This document shows, piece after piece, positions 26,012 to 35,197 of a DNA stretch of 64,000 nucleotides; positions within the stretch are counted from its first letter, which is position 1, and every line of letters starts with the position of its first letter. Made by a program: the position numbers and the translations under genes. Source of the DNA: Spirochaetota bacterium (GTDB taxonomy: Bacteria > Spirochaetota > Spirochaetia > Treponematales > Treponemataceae); assembly GCA_023438065.1 (NCBI GenBank), contig JAEXRH010000013.1, forward strand, positions 59,817 through 123,816. The letters are read 5' to 3'. Under the pieces are notes generated by a model that was not told the DNA's origin, made no database searches, and saw only the letters and a program-made list of their open reading frames with translations.

Positions 26012-27249
26012 ACCTCAACCCTCACTTTACCGCTCATCAACTTCGGAAGGAGCGTGTCGCGAAGTTTCTCGAGCGTGCGGATTTGGTTTTTATTTTGATC
26101 AATTTTCTGAAATAGTGATATTACTTGTTTGTGAAAACCAATTACTTTTTTCTCATCCGGCATAGGATAAGGTAATTCAAATAAAAAAACTTTATAATTG
26201 AGATTTTTTATTCCAGAAGTACCATTTTCAAGAGAGAAAAACTCATCATGTTTGTATAGGTATTGAAAGTAACAAAATAAAAACAATGAATACTCATATT
26301 TTCTTACTCTGATAAGTCTACAGAAATTTGAGAAAACGATCGGATAAATGAATAATTTCTCAATTTGTGGATTGATATAACAGGTCCTACCTGTTGATTG
26401 ATTTTCAGTTCCTCCGGAAATCTCAAGAATAATATCACCGTTTTTTGGGCATATTGATTCATATTTTTTTTCTTTAACAAATCGAACAGGAGTTTTCGAA
26501 GGTATGCCTATAGTTAAATCAGAAATATCTGTCCCTCGTATACAATTAACCATTTTTGTATAATCTCCTTCGATACTTTCCTTCCCCCATTCACCTCCAA
26601 CTGTATCTATAATCCACTTTTCAAATGTTCCTTCCTCCCACCCCTCATCCGCTTCTTCCACGAACCACTGGCGGAACAGGGTCTCGGCCATGGCTTCAAG
26701 GGTCTTGTTCTGGCGGTGCAGGAGGTCGATCTTGTTGTCGAGACTGGAAAGGACAGATGCAATTGCGTGCTGTTCGGGGAGTGGAGGGAGGAGAAAACTA
26801 AACTCGAGGATCTGTGACCCACTAATATGTGGAACAGCAGTCCCGGTTTCGACAGAAAGAATGTGTCTGGTAAAGTCAGATGAACCTACAACATAGAGAA
26901 GAAATTTTGCATCAACTTCATCTTTTGCTCGAAGACAGGCAACTCGTTGTACTAGATAACATGGTAAATCACATTCTTTAATTACAGAATATTTTAGACC
27001 AGCTTCTATCCAAGGACGATCCATAGCAAGTACAACATCACCTGATAATAGCTTATATTTTTGCTCAATAGATAGGTCAACTTTAGGCCAATACTTCACG
27101 CCTTCCCACCGTAAAGCGCCTTGAATTATATTATCACCTCTCAATAATTTTACATCATCTAAATTGTTCGTGTAAGAAACACTATTAAAAGGGAATCCTG
27201 TAACGAGATTTACAACGTTCTTAAATGATGTCGCCTTCCACTCGCTCAT
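26008..27249 (-). CDS. hsdS: type I restriction enzyme, specificity subunit
   Basis: The 413-residue protein has the usual two target-recognition domains (about 1-150 and 210-370), each followed by a conserved helical spacer: LLPPLPEQHAIASVLSSLDNKIDLLHRQNKTLEAMAETLFRQWF in the middle and a weaker copy at the end (HKQVISLFQKIDQNKNQIRTLEKLRDTLLPKLMSG). It directs HsdM and HsdR to a bipartite DNA sequence. Start ATG 27249 has GGAGGTGATGCG upstream. Base composition is mosaic: both recognition domains are AT-rich while the middle spacer is near 55 % GC, consistent with swapped recognition domains. The gene is separated from hsdM by 142 bases holding three hairpins. Confidence 0.94.
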   Translation of the reverse strand: MSEWKATSFKNVVNLVTGFPFNSVSYTNNLDDVKLLRGDNIIQGALRWEGVKYWPKVDLSIEQKYKLLSGDVVLAMDRPWIEAGLKYSVIKECDLPCYLVQRVACLRAKDEVDAKFLLYVVGSSDFTRHILSVETGTAVPHISGSQILEFSFLLPPLPEQHAIASVLSSLDNKIDLLHRQNKTLEAMAETLFRQWFVEEADEGWEEGTFEKWIIDTVGGEWGKESIEGDYTKMVNCIRGTDISDLTIGIPSKTPVRFVKEKKYESICPKNGDIILEISGGTENQSTGRTCYINPQIEKLFIYPIVFSNFCRLIRVRKYEYSLFLFCYFQYLYKHDEFFSLENGTSGIKNLNYKVFLFELPYPMPDEKKVIGFHKQVISLFQKIDQNKNQIRTLEKLRDTLLPKLMSGKVRVEV

Positions 27250-27285
27250 CGCATCACCTCCGTAAAGAAGCGGGACGGGGGCGTT

Positions 27286-27370
27286 GCGGGGGTGTCCCCC
27301 GCAGAGGGGGATGCGGAAAGACCCGGGCCGGACGGCCCGCGGCTTTCCGCAAGGGGGAGACTTCCCCCTT
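27286..27370. repeat. three consecutive hairpins between hsdM and hsdS
   Basis: Hairpin 1 GCGGGGG/CCCCCGC (27286-27302); hairpin 2 outer GCGGAAAG/CTTTCCGC with inner GGGCC/GGCCC (27313-27350); hairpin 3 AAGGGGGA/TCCCCCTT (27351-27370). All stems perfect. The region is non-coding and inside the operon. Confidence 0.8.
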
Positions 27371-27391
27371 CCTTATTTCCTTTAGCTCCTC

Positions 27392-28939
<1,548 letters not shown>

Positions 28940-28952
28940 TTTTCCTCTTCGC

Positions 28953-29168
28953 GCCGCGCTTCGCGGCATATACCTGACGGTGTTATGTACTTCTGATTAT
29001 ACTTATACTACCTCACTTCTTAGAGATTTACAGCCCCAAAATGGCGAGATTAATCGGTTATGTAATGAGAGATTTTCTGAATTGGTCAAAGTATGTTAGT
29101 GAGCAGTAAATTGTTATATTGCAAGCATTTATATGTTTTTTAAGAAGTAAATCGGAAAAGCATCCCTC
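28953..29168. repeat. diverged ~215-bp repeat / promoter region of hsdM
   Basis: Upstream of hsdM. Shared, in the same order and spacing, with 32259-32472 upstream of the DUF4268 gene: a GCCGCG/CGCGGC hairpin just before the start (28953-28967), TTATACTA (29003-29010), CACTTCTTAGAGATTT (29014-29029), ATTGCAAGCATTTA-type block (29118-29133) and GGAAAAGCATCCCT (29154-29167). Read on the minus strand TAGTATAA is a likely -10. Confidence 0.7.
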
Positions 29169-29459
29169 CATGCTACTCATCATTTATCCGTTGACTTCAT
29201 CACGTTGCTCTGCCTTGATTTTCACATAGATGGGAAATATCCTTCAATATTTATATATGATTCTACAATCACTCATATAATAAGGGCTCGAATTATTTGA
29301 GAAAACTTCATAACTACACTTTTTCGTAGAGAACTTAACGCGTTATTAACGAAGCAGGAGCTAAATTATAAGTAACTATGTTTTAACATATGATTTTACT
29401 GTCACGGAGCTTGCGAATGAAAGATCCGTGACAGTACAATAGGTCAGTTTAAAACTATG
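29169..29459. other. AT-rich non-coding gap with a 12-bp hairpin
   Basis: No gene seen. TACTGTCACGGA / TCCGTGACAGTA (29397-29436) forms a perfect 12-bp stem with a 16-base loop, 23 bases past the stop of the DUF262 gene. It has no T-run on the minus strand but is a plausible transcript end. GC is far below the window average. Confidence 0.6.
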
Positions 29460-31235
29460 TTAGGCTTCCCATCCGTAGATCTCCGAGATAATCTTAGCTA
29501 AATTTTTCTGCCGTTCCATAATTTCATAGAGGTCCATTTTTTCGATCTTGTGTATTTTCGAGAACGCTTTTGCCATTGTATTCTGGCCACTCGGAGATGC
29601 GACTGATGCCTTGCATAAATAGAAACTACTATTCTCATATGTTGCCTTCTTCATATTCAGGTCACCGTTCTTCACAGCTCGGTTCAAGGGTTTTTCAAGA
29701 ATTGTTAAATTTCCCAATCTTCCGACTAGGTTATTGAATTCCTCTTCGTTGTCTGATATTGGGTTGCCAAGGACAAACTTCTTTGGAACTATGTGCTCGA
29801 TCTCATATTTTTCATATTCAGTCACTGAGCGGAGAGAACTTCCAGCGACTTCGTTAAGGTACGCATCAATTCGGAGCAGCATGTACTGAAGCTTTTTTTT
29901 CGGGATGTCGCGCTCATTCGCCACTAACAGTTTGTCAAAAGCTTGTCGCCCTAACCGACGAACCTCCGGCTCCACGGTCTTGATAATAAAATTTGTGAGC
30001 TCATTCTCAGAAGTAGAGGTATTGAGTTTGCTCGTCCACTCCGAAAACAAGTTTTCAATAGCACCAGTATAAGCTCTCATTACTGAATAGGAGAACACGA
30101 CAGACTCTATGGCGTTCAGGAGTTTCTGATAATTTTGACTGCTCTGATTCAACTTACGTAAGCTGATAAGCAACGGAAAGAACTGGCGTCCTTTTTCCGC
30201 GAGTGCACGGATATTCTGAATTTGCTTGTTGGCGATGCCATCAGGCCCCTTACTTTGCATGATGTAACCATAAGATTCTGCGAAAGAACTGACATGGTCG
30301 AGGAACTTGAACGGACTGGTTTCGATATTTGTGTTTCCTTTTTTGACTAGCCAGTCAAAAACATCGTTTTCACTCTCTTTTTGGTTGAAATTTACAAGAA
30401 TGTAGTACTTTAAGAATCGGCGTTCAGTCTCACCTATCTTGTCGAGTGTGTCTTTGAATCTGATCCAAGCTAGCTTGAGTTCATCCCAGTTCTGTTCGTC
30501 CTCTGCGTCAAAAAGGGCGTTCTTTAAAAGATCGATGGGAGTGAGGCGTTTTCCCTGCGTATTAAGTGTTTCGAAGACCGTCAAGGCCTGTTTGATGTTA
30601 TTAGTAATGTAAGGGATTAGGACTACATTTTGCAGGACAAAGTTTACGAACATGTTTGGCTCGATGCCTATTGTGGCGAGGTAATCTAGAGCCCAAACAA
30701 AGTTTGCCTTAATATTGGAACTCGTTTCGCGTTCAAAATCAGCTAAGAAAAGTGCCTCTGTACTGGAAGACAAGTATCCAATTGCTGTGTCAGAGTCCTT
30801 GTCGCCAAATACAAGACGAGGACAGTCAGCAACATCTCCTTTGATCATTCTCTTGTCAGTAAGGAATTGCGTAAGATAGTGATAGACCGACTCATTCTTT
30901 CCTTTGAGAAGGTCTCTCAATGCGGCTATTAAGATCGTAAGCGTAGTGATTCGCTGCTGGCCGTCGACTATCAAAAACACATCTTCCGTTTCGGTAAGGA
31001 CAATTGCACCAATAAAATAATTGGGTTGGCCTTCAGTGTACGCCTCGGCAATATCGTCTATGAGTGCTTTTACGTCTTCGTCGTCCCATACGTAGTCTCT
31101 TTGGAACTCCGCCACCCGATAAAACTGATGCAGCAGGTCTGCAATCTTGACTGACCGGTCGTTCTTAAAATTGTCCAACTTGCGCTCCTTTAGTTTTTTT
31201 AAGTTTACCATTTGCTTAACCTGCGAGGCATCCAT
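29460..31235 (-). CDS. DUF262-DUF1524 protein, GmrSD-like
   Basis: From ATG 31235 the product has 591 residues. An N-terminal DUF262 domain (ParB-like nuclease/NTP-binding fold) carries FQRDYVWDDEDVKALIDDI and the hallmark LIVDGQQRITTLT, and a C-terminal DUF1524 HNH-like nuclease has YEIEHIVPKKF and RLGNLTILEKPLNRAVKNGD. This pairing is found in GmrSD-type type IV restriction enzymes, which cut modified phage DNA, and in related defence nucleases. The start is uncertain: ATG 31211 (MVNLKKLKER) is an alternative and neither has a strong Shine-Dalgarno. It follows the DUF4268 gene by 76 bases that include a CGAATCTT/AAGATTCG hairpin (31241-31281). GC is about 42 %. Confidence 0.85.
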   Translation of the reverse strand: MDASQVKQMVNLKKLKERKLDNFKNDRSVKIADLLHQFYRVAEFQRDYVWDDEDVKALIDDIAEAYTEGQPNYFIGAIVLTETEDVFLIVDGQQRITTLTILIAALRDLLKGKNESVYHYLTQFLTDKRMIKGDVADCPRLVFGDKDSDTAIGYLSSSTEALFLADFERETSSNIKANFVWALDYLATIGIEPNMFVNFVLQNVVLIPYITNNIKQALTVFETLNTQGKRLTPIDLLKNALFDAEDEQNWDELKLAWIRFKDTLDKIGETERRFLKYYILVNFNQKESENDVFDWLVKKGNTNIETSPFKFLDHVSSFAESYGYIMQSKGPDGIANKQIQNIRALAEKGRQFFPLLISLRKLNQSSQNYQKLLNAIESVVFSYSVMRAYTGAIENLFSEWTSKLNTSTSENELTNFIIKTVEPEVRRLGRQAFDKLLVANERDIPKKKLQYMLLRIDAYLNEVAGSSLRSVTEYEKYEIEHIVPKKFVLGNPISDNEEEFNNLVGRLGNLTILEKPLNRAVKNGDLNMKKATYENSSFYLCKASVASPSGQNTMAKAFSKIHKIEKMDLYEIMERQKNLAKIISEIYGWEA

Positions 31236-31240
31236 TGGCG

Positions 31241-31281
31241 CGAATCTTGCCGAGGAGCGAAGCGACGACAAGAAAGATTCG
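31241..31281. repeat. hairpin between DUF4268 and DUF262 genes
   Basis: CGAATCTT / AAGATTCG stem with a 25-base loop. Its right side, GAAAGATTCGTGACAG, recurs almost exactly (GAAAGATCCGTGACAG) in the hairpin at 29397-29436, so both ends of the DUF262 gene carry the same element. Confidence 0.55.
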
Positions 31282-31311
31282 TGACAGAGCCGAGTCAGGT
31301 TGAAGCAGTTG

Positions 31312-32244
31312 CTATGCAAATTTGTTCAAGTATTCTTGGAAAGTTTTAAATATCCGTTCTCCATTTTCTTTATACCAACTATAGAAGCTATCAAATTGTG
31401 TTTCATCTTTTATATTACTCACACCTTTTCGTAAAGCAATTCTACTAGCTTTTGCATCCGGAAGTTCTTGCCAATCCATTGTAAATCCTAACTTTTTTTC
31501 AATTTCGTCTTTTTTCTCAAATAGATCGTGATATAGCTGTTTATTTTTATCTATATAGAAATCAATACGGAGATAATTATCTCTTACCGAAACAATAAAG
31601 GACAAATGTGCTTGGGAACTACCAATTGAACAATCGTACCAATGTTGAGCTAATGCTTTTCTTGTTTTCAATATAGACTTATGATTTTGTAGATAATCGG
31701 AGAATCCATTCCAATAATCGATTTGAAAAATATTATTTTCACTTAATGAGCTATTTGATTGTGAGTCCCTTACTGCTTTTGCCCAATTATTAGGAGAAAC
31801 TACTATGTTAAACTTTGGAGCTCTTTCAGAATCTCCAATCTGCCAGAGCTCCATTTGTATTGCAAAAAAACCAACTTGGCCATTAGTAATTTCATTTAGC
31901 CAGTCAATAGCGTTTTTATGTTCCTCGCGGATTTCCTTAAAAATCCATATTATATAATTAGCTTCTAAGCCAGATGCATAAGTTATCAATTTCCCTAAAT
32001 GATCATGATCAGTAATTTCTAGTTGATTTTCTATTATTATTTTCTTACCAGTACTAGATTCTTCAGCAAGTATATCAACGGCAAAGGACCCAACATTGGC
32101 TTCAGTATTAATAACTTGTATATCGATACCTATTTCATCACTTAACAAAGCAATATTATCAGTTTGAGCTAACCAAACAGTGAAATCATGTGCCTCGTGT
32201 TTCCATTCTTCACGAAGATCAATTTTGGATAATTTACCGAGCAT
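31312..32244 (-). CDS. DUF4268 protein with PD-(D/E)xK nuclease-like N-terminus
   Basis: From ATG 32244 (AAAGGAG upstream) the product has 310 residues. The N-terminal part reads VGSFAVDILAEESSTGKKIIIENQLEITDHDHLGKLITYASGL, which fits a PD-(D/E)xK nuclease fold (D, then E-x-Q), and the C-terminal DUF4268 region includes AQHWYDCSIGSSQAHLSFIVSVRDNYLRIDFYID. Stand-alone DUF4268 proteins are frequent in restriction and defence islands but have no assigned reaction I can cite. It is the first gene of the pair with DUF262, which follows 76 bases on. An in-frame start further upstream at 32301 lies in the duplicated leader and is not used here. GC is low (about 35 %). Confidence 0.8.
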   Translation of the reverse strand: MLGKLSKIDLREEWKHEAHDFTVWLAQTDNIALLSDEIGIDIQVINTEANVGSFAVDILAEESSTGKKIIIENQLEITDHDHLGKLITYASGLEANYIIWIFKEIREEHKNAIDWLNEITNGQVGFFAIQMELWQIGDSERAPKFNIVVSPNNWAKAVRDSQSNSSLSENNIFQIDYWNGFSDYLQNHKSILKTRKALAQHWYDCSIGSSQAHLSFIVSVRDNYLRIDFYIDKNKQLYHDLFEKKDEIEKKLGFTMDWQELPDAKASRIALRKGVSNIKDETQFDSFYSWYKENGERIFKTFQEYLNKFA

Positions 32245-32258
32245 TTTTTCTCCTTTGC

Positions 32259-32472
32259 ACGCGAAGCGCGTCCGCATAACGCTATTTATACTAAACATCA
32301 TTCTACCCCCACTTTTTGGAGATTTCCATCACTTTTTTACCCCTCAATTGTCAACAAAATGGTTTGTTTACTGACTGTATTCAGAGCATTCTAAAATTGG
32401 TTTGAGAATGAGAAACTCATATATTACAAGCATTTAAGTAATTTTTTAGATAGTTTTCAGAAAAGCATCCCT
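32259..32472. repeat. diverged ~215-bp repeat / promoter region of the DUF4268 gene
   Basis: Second copy of the hsdM upstream region: hairpin ACGCG-AAG-CGCGT (32259-32271) before the start, TTATACTA (32286-32293), CACTTTTTGGAGATTT (32310-32325), ATTACAAGCATTTAAGTA (32422-32439) and AGAAAAGCATCCCT (32459-32472). Order and spacing match 28953-29168. Confidence 0.7.
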
Positions 32473-32553
32473 GAGCCAGTTAACCACGTATCCCGGCGTT
32501 CATTTCACCGTGGTAAAAGCGAAAAATCAAACCTCTCGCGCACCCCCCCTCCC
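32473..32553. other. non-coding stretch between island and repeat copy A
   Basis: No gene seen. Composition changes here from AT-rich island DNA to GC-rich DNA, marking the right edge of the low-GC block. Confidence 0.5.
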
Positions 32554-32634
32554 CCGGGCCAGGGACAGTAGCGTAAAGCCCGGAGTGAGGAATCCGAAGG
32601 AATCCTCGCGAGGACTTGTAGGGGATGGCCCGGT
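32554..32634. repeat. dispersed structured repeat, copy A
   Basis: CCGGGCCAGGGACAGTAGCG, then AAAGCCCGGAG, a GGAATCC/GGAATCC-rich middle and CGAGGACTTGTAG...ATGGCCCGGT. The ends CCGGGCCA and TGGCCCGG are inverted repeats. Same pattern at 63867-63954. A further 11-bp hairpin TTGCGTTCGCG / CGCGAACGCAA follows at 32634-32660. Confidence 0.7.
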
Positions 32635-32760
32635 TGCGTTCGCGTTTCGCGCGAACGCAAGGCCCCCAAAATCATCACCGCTACTATGCTCTACATGGTT
32701 TTACCGCCAATTTGTGCATATAGTAAATACCCCGAATGAATCGGAAGGAGCAAAAAAAAG

Positions 32761-33852
32761 ATGCATGCGATAAAAACCAAACCAACGCGCCCCCTGGCGG
32801 CAGCGCTCCTTACCGGAGCGGCATCCTTCCTGAGCATAGCAATCATGCTGACCGGCTGTAGCCCGGCGAAGAACCCTCCGCAAACCCCGGGCACGGTGTC
32901 AGGCTCGATACGAATAGGCGAGGCCGAATACTCAAACGAAATCGTAATAGTCCCGCGGGGCACGCGCGCGGTCGTTTCAATGACCGGTGACGCGCACTGG
33001 AACAACTTCTACAGCGGCAACAAGAATTACTTTAAGGGAGCGTTCCCGAGCGGCCGCACGGTAACGCTTAATCCGTTCGTGATGAGTCAGTGCGAAGTGA
33101 CGCAGGAACTCTATGCGGCGGTGCTTGCAGGCGACGCGGAGTCGAACGCCAGCCCGAGCGCCTTTGCGGACAAACCGCCCCTCGGGGAGAACCAGGGAAA
33201 ACGGCCGGTAGAAAGCGTGACCTGGTACGACGCGGTGTATTTCTGCAACGCGCTGACTCAAGTCACCATGGCGAAAGCCGACTGCGTGTACGCGATCAGT
33301 CGCGTCGTGCGCGATCCTGCCACCGGGTGCATCACGGGCGCGGACGTGAAAATGAACCTGAAAAAAAACGGGTATCGCCTGCCGACGGAAGCCGAATGGG
33401 AGTTCGCGGCGCGCGGCGGTGACCCGAATAAGGCGGCGTGGAACGATGCGTTCGCGGGGATCAGGTCCTCAGGCGGCAAAAAGATCCATGACGAGGCCGA
33501 GAACCTGGTGGACACGAACCTCGCGACGGTCGGCTGGTACTACTACAACAGTAACGGCGACAAGACCGCGCGCAAAACGCATGAAACGGGACTCAAGGAG
33601 CCGAACGCGCTCGGGCTTTACGATATGTCCGGAAACGTGTGGGAGTGGTGCTGGGACGCCTGGGGCGACATCCCCTCCCCCGAGACGGTCACCGACCCCC
33701 GTGGCCCGGTAGCGGGACGAAACCGCGTCTCCCGGGGCGGCGCCTGGTGCTACTACGCCTGCAGCTGCGTGGTGTCCTACCGTGACTTCTTGGATCCCGC
33801 ATGCAGCTTACCCTACCTCGGATTCCGGGTCTGCCGGTCCGTGCGCCAGTAG
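32761..33852 (+). CDS. formylglycine-generating-enzyme (SUMF1)-like lipoprotein
   Basis: The 363-residue product has a long basic signal and a lipobox ending LTGCSPAK (about residue 33). The body is a SUMF1/FGE-sulfatase domain: NPFVMSQCEVTQELYAAV, PVESVTWYDAVYFCNALT, YRLPTEAEWEFAARGG, LGLYDMSGNVWEWCWDAW, VSRGGAWCYYACSCVVSYRD and a final LGFRVCRS. Several domain members in spirochaetes are surface lipoproteins with unknown partner; sulfatase activation or carbohydrate-linked roles are possible. GGAAGGAG lies upstream of the ATG, followed by an A-rich spacer. It is monocistronic, between the defence island and the GH26 fragment. Confidence 0.88.
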   Translation: MHAIKTKPTRPLAAALLTGAASFLSIAIMLTGCSPAKNPPQTPGTVSGSIRIGEAEYSNEIVIVPRGTRAVVSMTGDAHWNNFYSGNKNYFKGAFPSGRTVTLNPFVMSQCEVTQELYAAVLAGDAESNASPSAFADKPPLGENQGKRPVESVTWYDAVYFCNALTQVTMAKADCVYAISRVVRDPATGCITGADVKMNLKKNGYRLPTEAEWEFAARGGDPNKAAWNDAFAGIRSSGGKKIHDEAENLVDTNLATVGWYYYNSNGDKTARKTHETGLKEPNALGLYDMSGNVWEWCWDAWGDIPSPETVTDPRGPVAGRNRVSRGGAWCYYACSCVVSYRDFLDPACSLPYLGFRVCRSVRQ

Positions 33853-33888
33853 CGCCTTTTGACTACCCGCCGGAATACGCATCAAGGG
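33853..33888. other. short gap
   Basis: No feature seen between the lipoprotein stop and the GH26 fragment. Confidence 0.4.
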
Positions 33889-34030
33889 AGCCCGATCTGC
33901 GCGACGCAGTAGCCTCCCGTTTTCGCCTCGATCTCCGCGAAATCCTTCGCCAATCGCGCCAGGTCCCCGTTGACGTCCCACTTGAGCCCGGTGTACGTCA
34001 TGTAGATCACCGGCGCGTATTCCTTTCCGA
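33889..34030 (-). pseudogene. fragment of a GH26-like glycosidase gene
   Basis: Read on the minus strand this encodes RIGKEYAPVIYMTYTGLKWD followed by VNGDLARLAKDFAEIEAKTG and GYCVAQIGL, and lines up with the segment 19164-19304 of the frameshifted GH26-like gene. I count about 128 of 142 positions identical by eye. There is no signal peptide, catalytic region or 3' end on either side, so it is a remnant. The orientation is the same as that of the full gene, so the two segments are direct repeats bracketing the defence island and the SUMF1-like gene. Confidence 0.8.
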
Positions 34031-34227
34031 TACGCACGTTTTTTCACGCCAAACGGAAGGACATCCCACAGCCTTTTAATCACTTTGCCCCATCACTTAT
34101 CCCCCCCTCCATTACGTGAATGGAAACGCTTCCCTGCCATGAAAAAGTTCGCTCAAGGTTGCAAATACAACGGCAATTCCCCTGCTGATCACTTACCCTT
34201 TAAGTATCAGATCAGGAGGTTATCCGG
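34031..34227 (+). promoter_or_regulatory. leader of the asr operon with hairpin overlapping the Shine-Dalgarno
   Basis: No gene. A dyad CTGATC-ACTTA-CCCTT-TAAGT-ATCA-GATCAG (34185-34215) ends inside the AGGAGG Shine-Dalgarno (34214-34219) of the ferredoxin gene, so it could limit ribosome access. A clear -35/-10 pair was not found; the strongest promoter features are indistinct here. Confidence 0.4.
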
Positions 34228-34449
34228 ATGAAAGTTACTGTCGAACGAGAGCAATGCATCAGTTGCGGGAGTTGCTGGTCATTGTGCCCTGAAGTTTTTG
34301 AGGAATCCCCGGATGACGGAAAGAGTCGAATAATAGAGCGATTCAGAGTCTCAGGCGATATCGGCGTCGGCGAGGCTCCGGAGTCTTTGCGCGAGTCGGC
34401 ACAGACGGCAGCCGCGAACTGCCCAATGGCTATCATTCACGTCGAATAG
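34228..34449 (+). CDS. small [4Fe-4S] ferredoxin
   Basis: The 73-residue protein has the CISCGSCWSLCP cluster motif at about residues 10-21 and a distant C-terminal cysteine in AANCPMAIIHVE, as in monocluster [4Fe-4S] ferredoxins of the Thermotoga/Clostridium type. It shuttles electrons at low potential. It is first in the sulfite-reductase/siroheme gene run, preceded by a hairpin that overlaps its AGGAGG. A hemerythrin-like gene follows after 45 bases. An electron donor for AsrA or the hydrogenase downstream is a fair inference. Confidence 0.9.
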   Translation: MKVTVEREQCISCGSCWSLCPEVFEESPDDGKSRIIERFRVSGDIGVGEAPESLRESAQTAAANCPMAIIHVE

Positions 34450-34494
34450 ATAGCGAGTCATCCTCATTCTTCGAATTACCAATGGAGGTACCGT

Positions 34495-35040
34495 ATGAGC
34501 AAGGCGATCGACGATCTGAAAAACGAGCATGAGGCGATACTCTTTACGCTGAAGATCCTGGGAAAAATGACCGACCTCGCGTCGAAGGGAAAGGCGTTTG
34601 ACGCGAAGGACGCGACGGCGCTCATCGGCTTCCTGAAGGAATTCGCCGACAAATGCCATCATGGAAAGGAAGAAGGGATTCTTTTTCCGGCGCTTGAGGC
34701 CGCGGGCATAGCGAACGAGGGCGGACCGATCGGGGTGATGCTGTCGGAGCACGAACGGGGACGGGCTTTTATCGGGGAAATGGATGCGGCCCTGCGGAAG
34801 ACGCCCTTCGACGCGGCGGCGTTCGTCAATGCCGCGAACTCGTATTCTCAACTCCTTGGCCAACACATTGAAAAGGAAAACACGGTGCTCTTTGTCATGG
34901 GCGAGCGCGTTTTGAGCGAGGAGACGCTTGCTTCCCTCTACGAGCGTTTCGAGGAACACGAGGAAACCGTCATCGGCGCGGGGCGCCATGAGCAGCTTCA
35001 CGCGATGCTGGATGACTTTGAGGAAAAATACCTGAAATAA
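34495..35040 (+). CDS. hemerythrin-like domain protein
   Basis: The 181-residue protein has an HHE/hemerythrin-like four-helix pattern with the metal-site histidines and acidic residues in order: LKNEHEAIL, DKCHHGKEEGILFPAL, LSEHERGRAFIGEMD and GQHIEKENTVLF. Such di-iron proteins bind O2 or react with NO or oxygen species. Its place beside oxygen-sensitive Fe-S and siroheme enzymes suggests a protective role, possibly with the ferritin-like protein at 38781. ATGGAGGTACCGT precedes the ATG. Confidence 0.9.
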   Translation: MSKAIDDLKNEHEAILFTLKILGKMTDLASKGKAFDAKDATALIGFLKEFADKCHHGKEEGILFPALEAAGIANEGGPIGVMLSEHERGRAFIGEMDAALRKTPFDAAAFVNAANSYSQLLGQHIEKENTVLFVMGERVLSEETLASLYERFEEHEETVIGAGRHEQLHAMLDDFEEKYLK

Positions 35041-35197
35041 CGGCGACCGGAACCTGCCTCGCGTTACGGCATCCCGGGATAATCACGAATGAATCAATGA
35101 TGTTGCGATTGCAACGGAAAATACCGACGGGGTCGTTTACAATTCACGGTATATCCCCCCGGAAGGCAATGACAGGTCGATCAGAAAGAGGTTCTGT

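Noticed and set aside
33808..34083. 91-codon minus-strand frame over the GH26 remnant
   Set aside because: Wrong frame; the recognisable GH26 residues are in another frame without a start or stop of its own.
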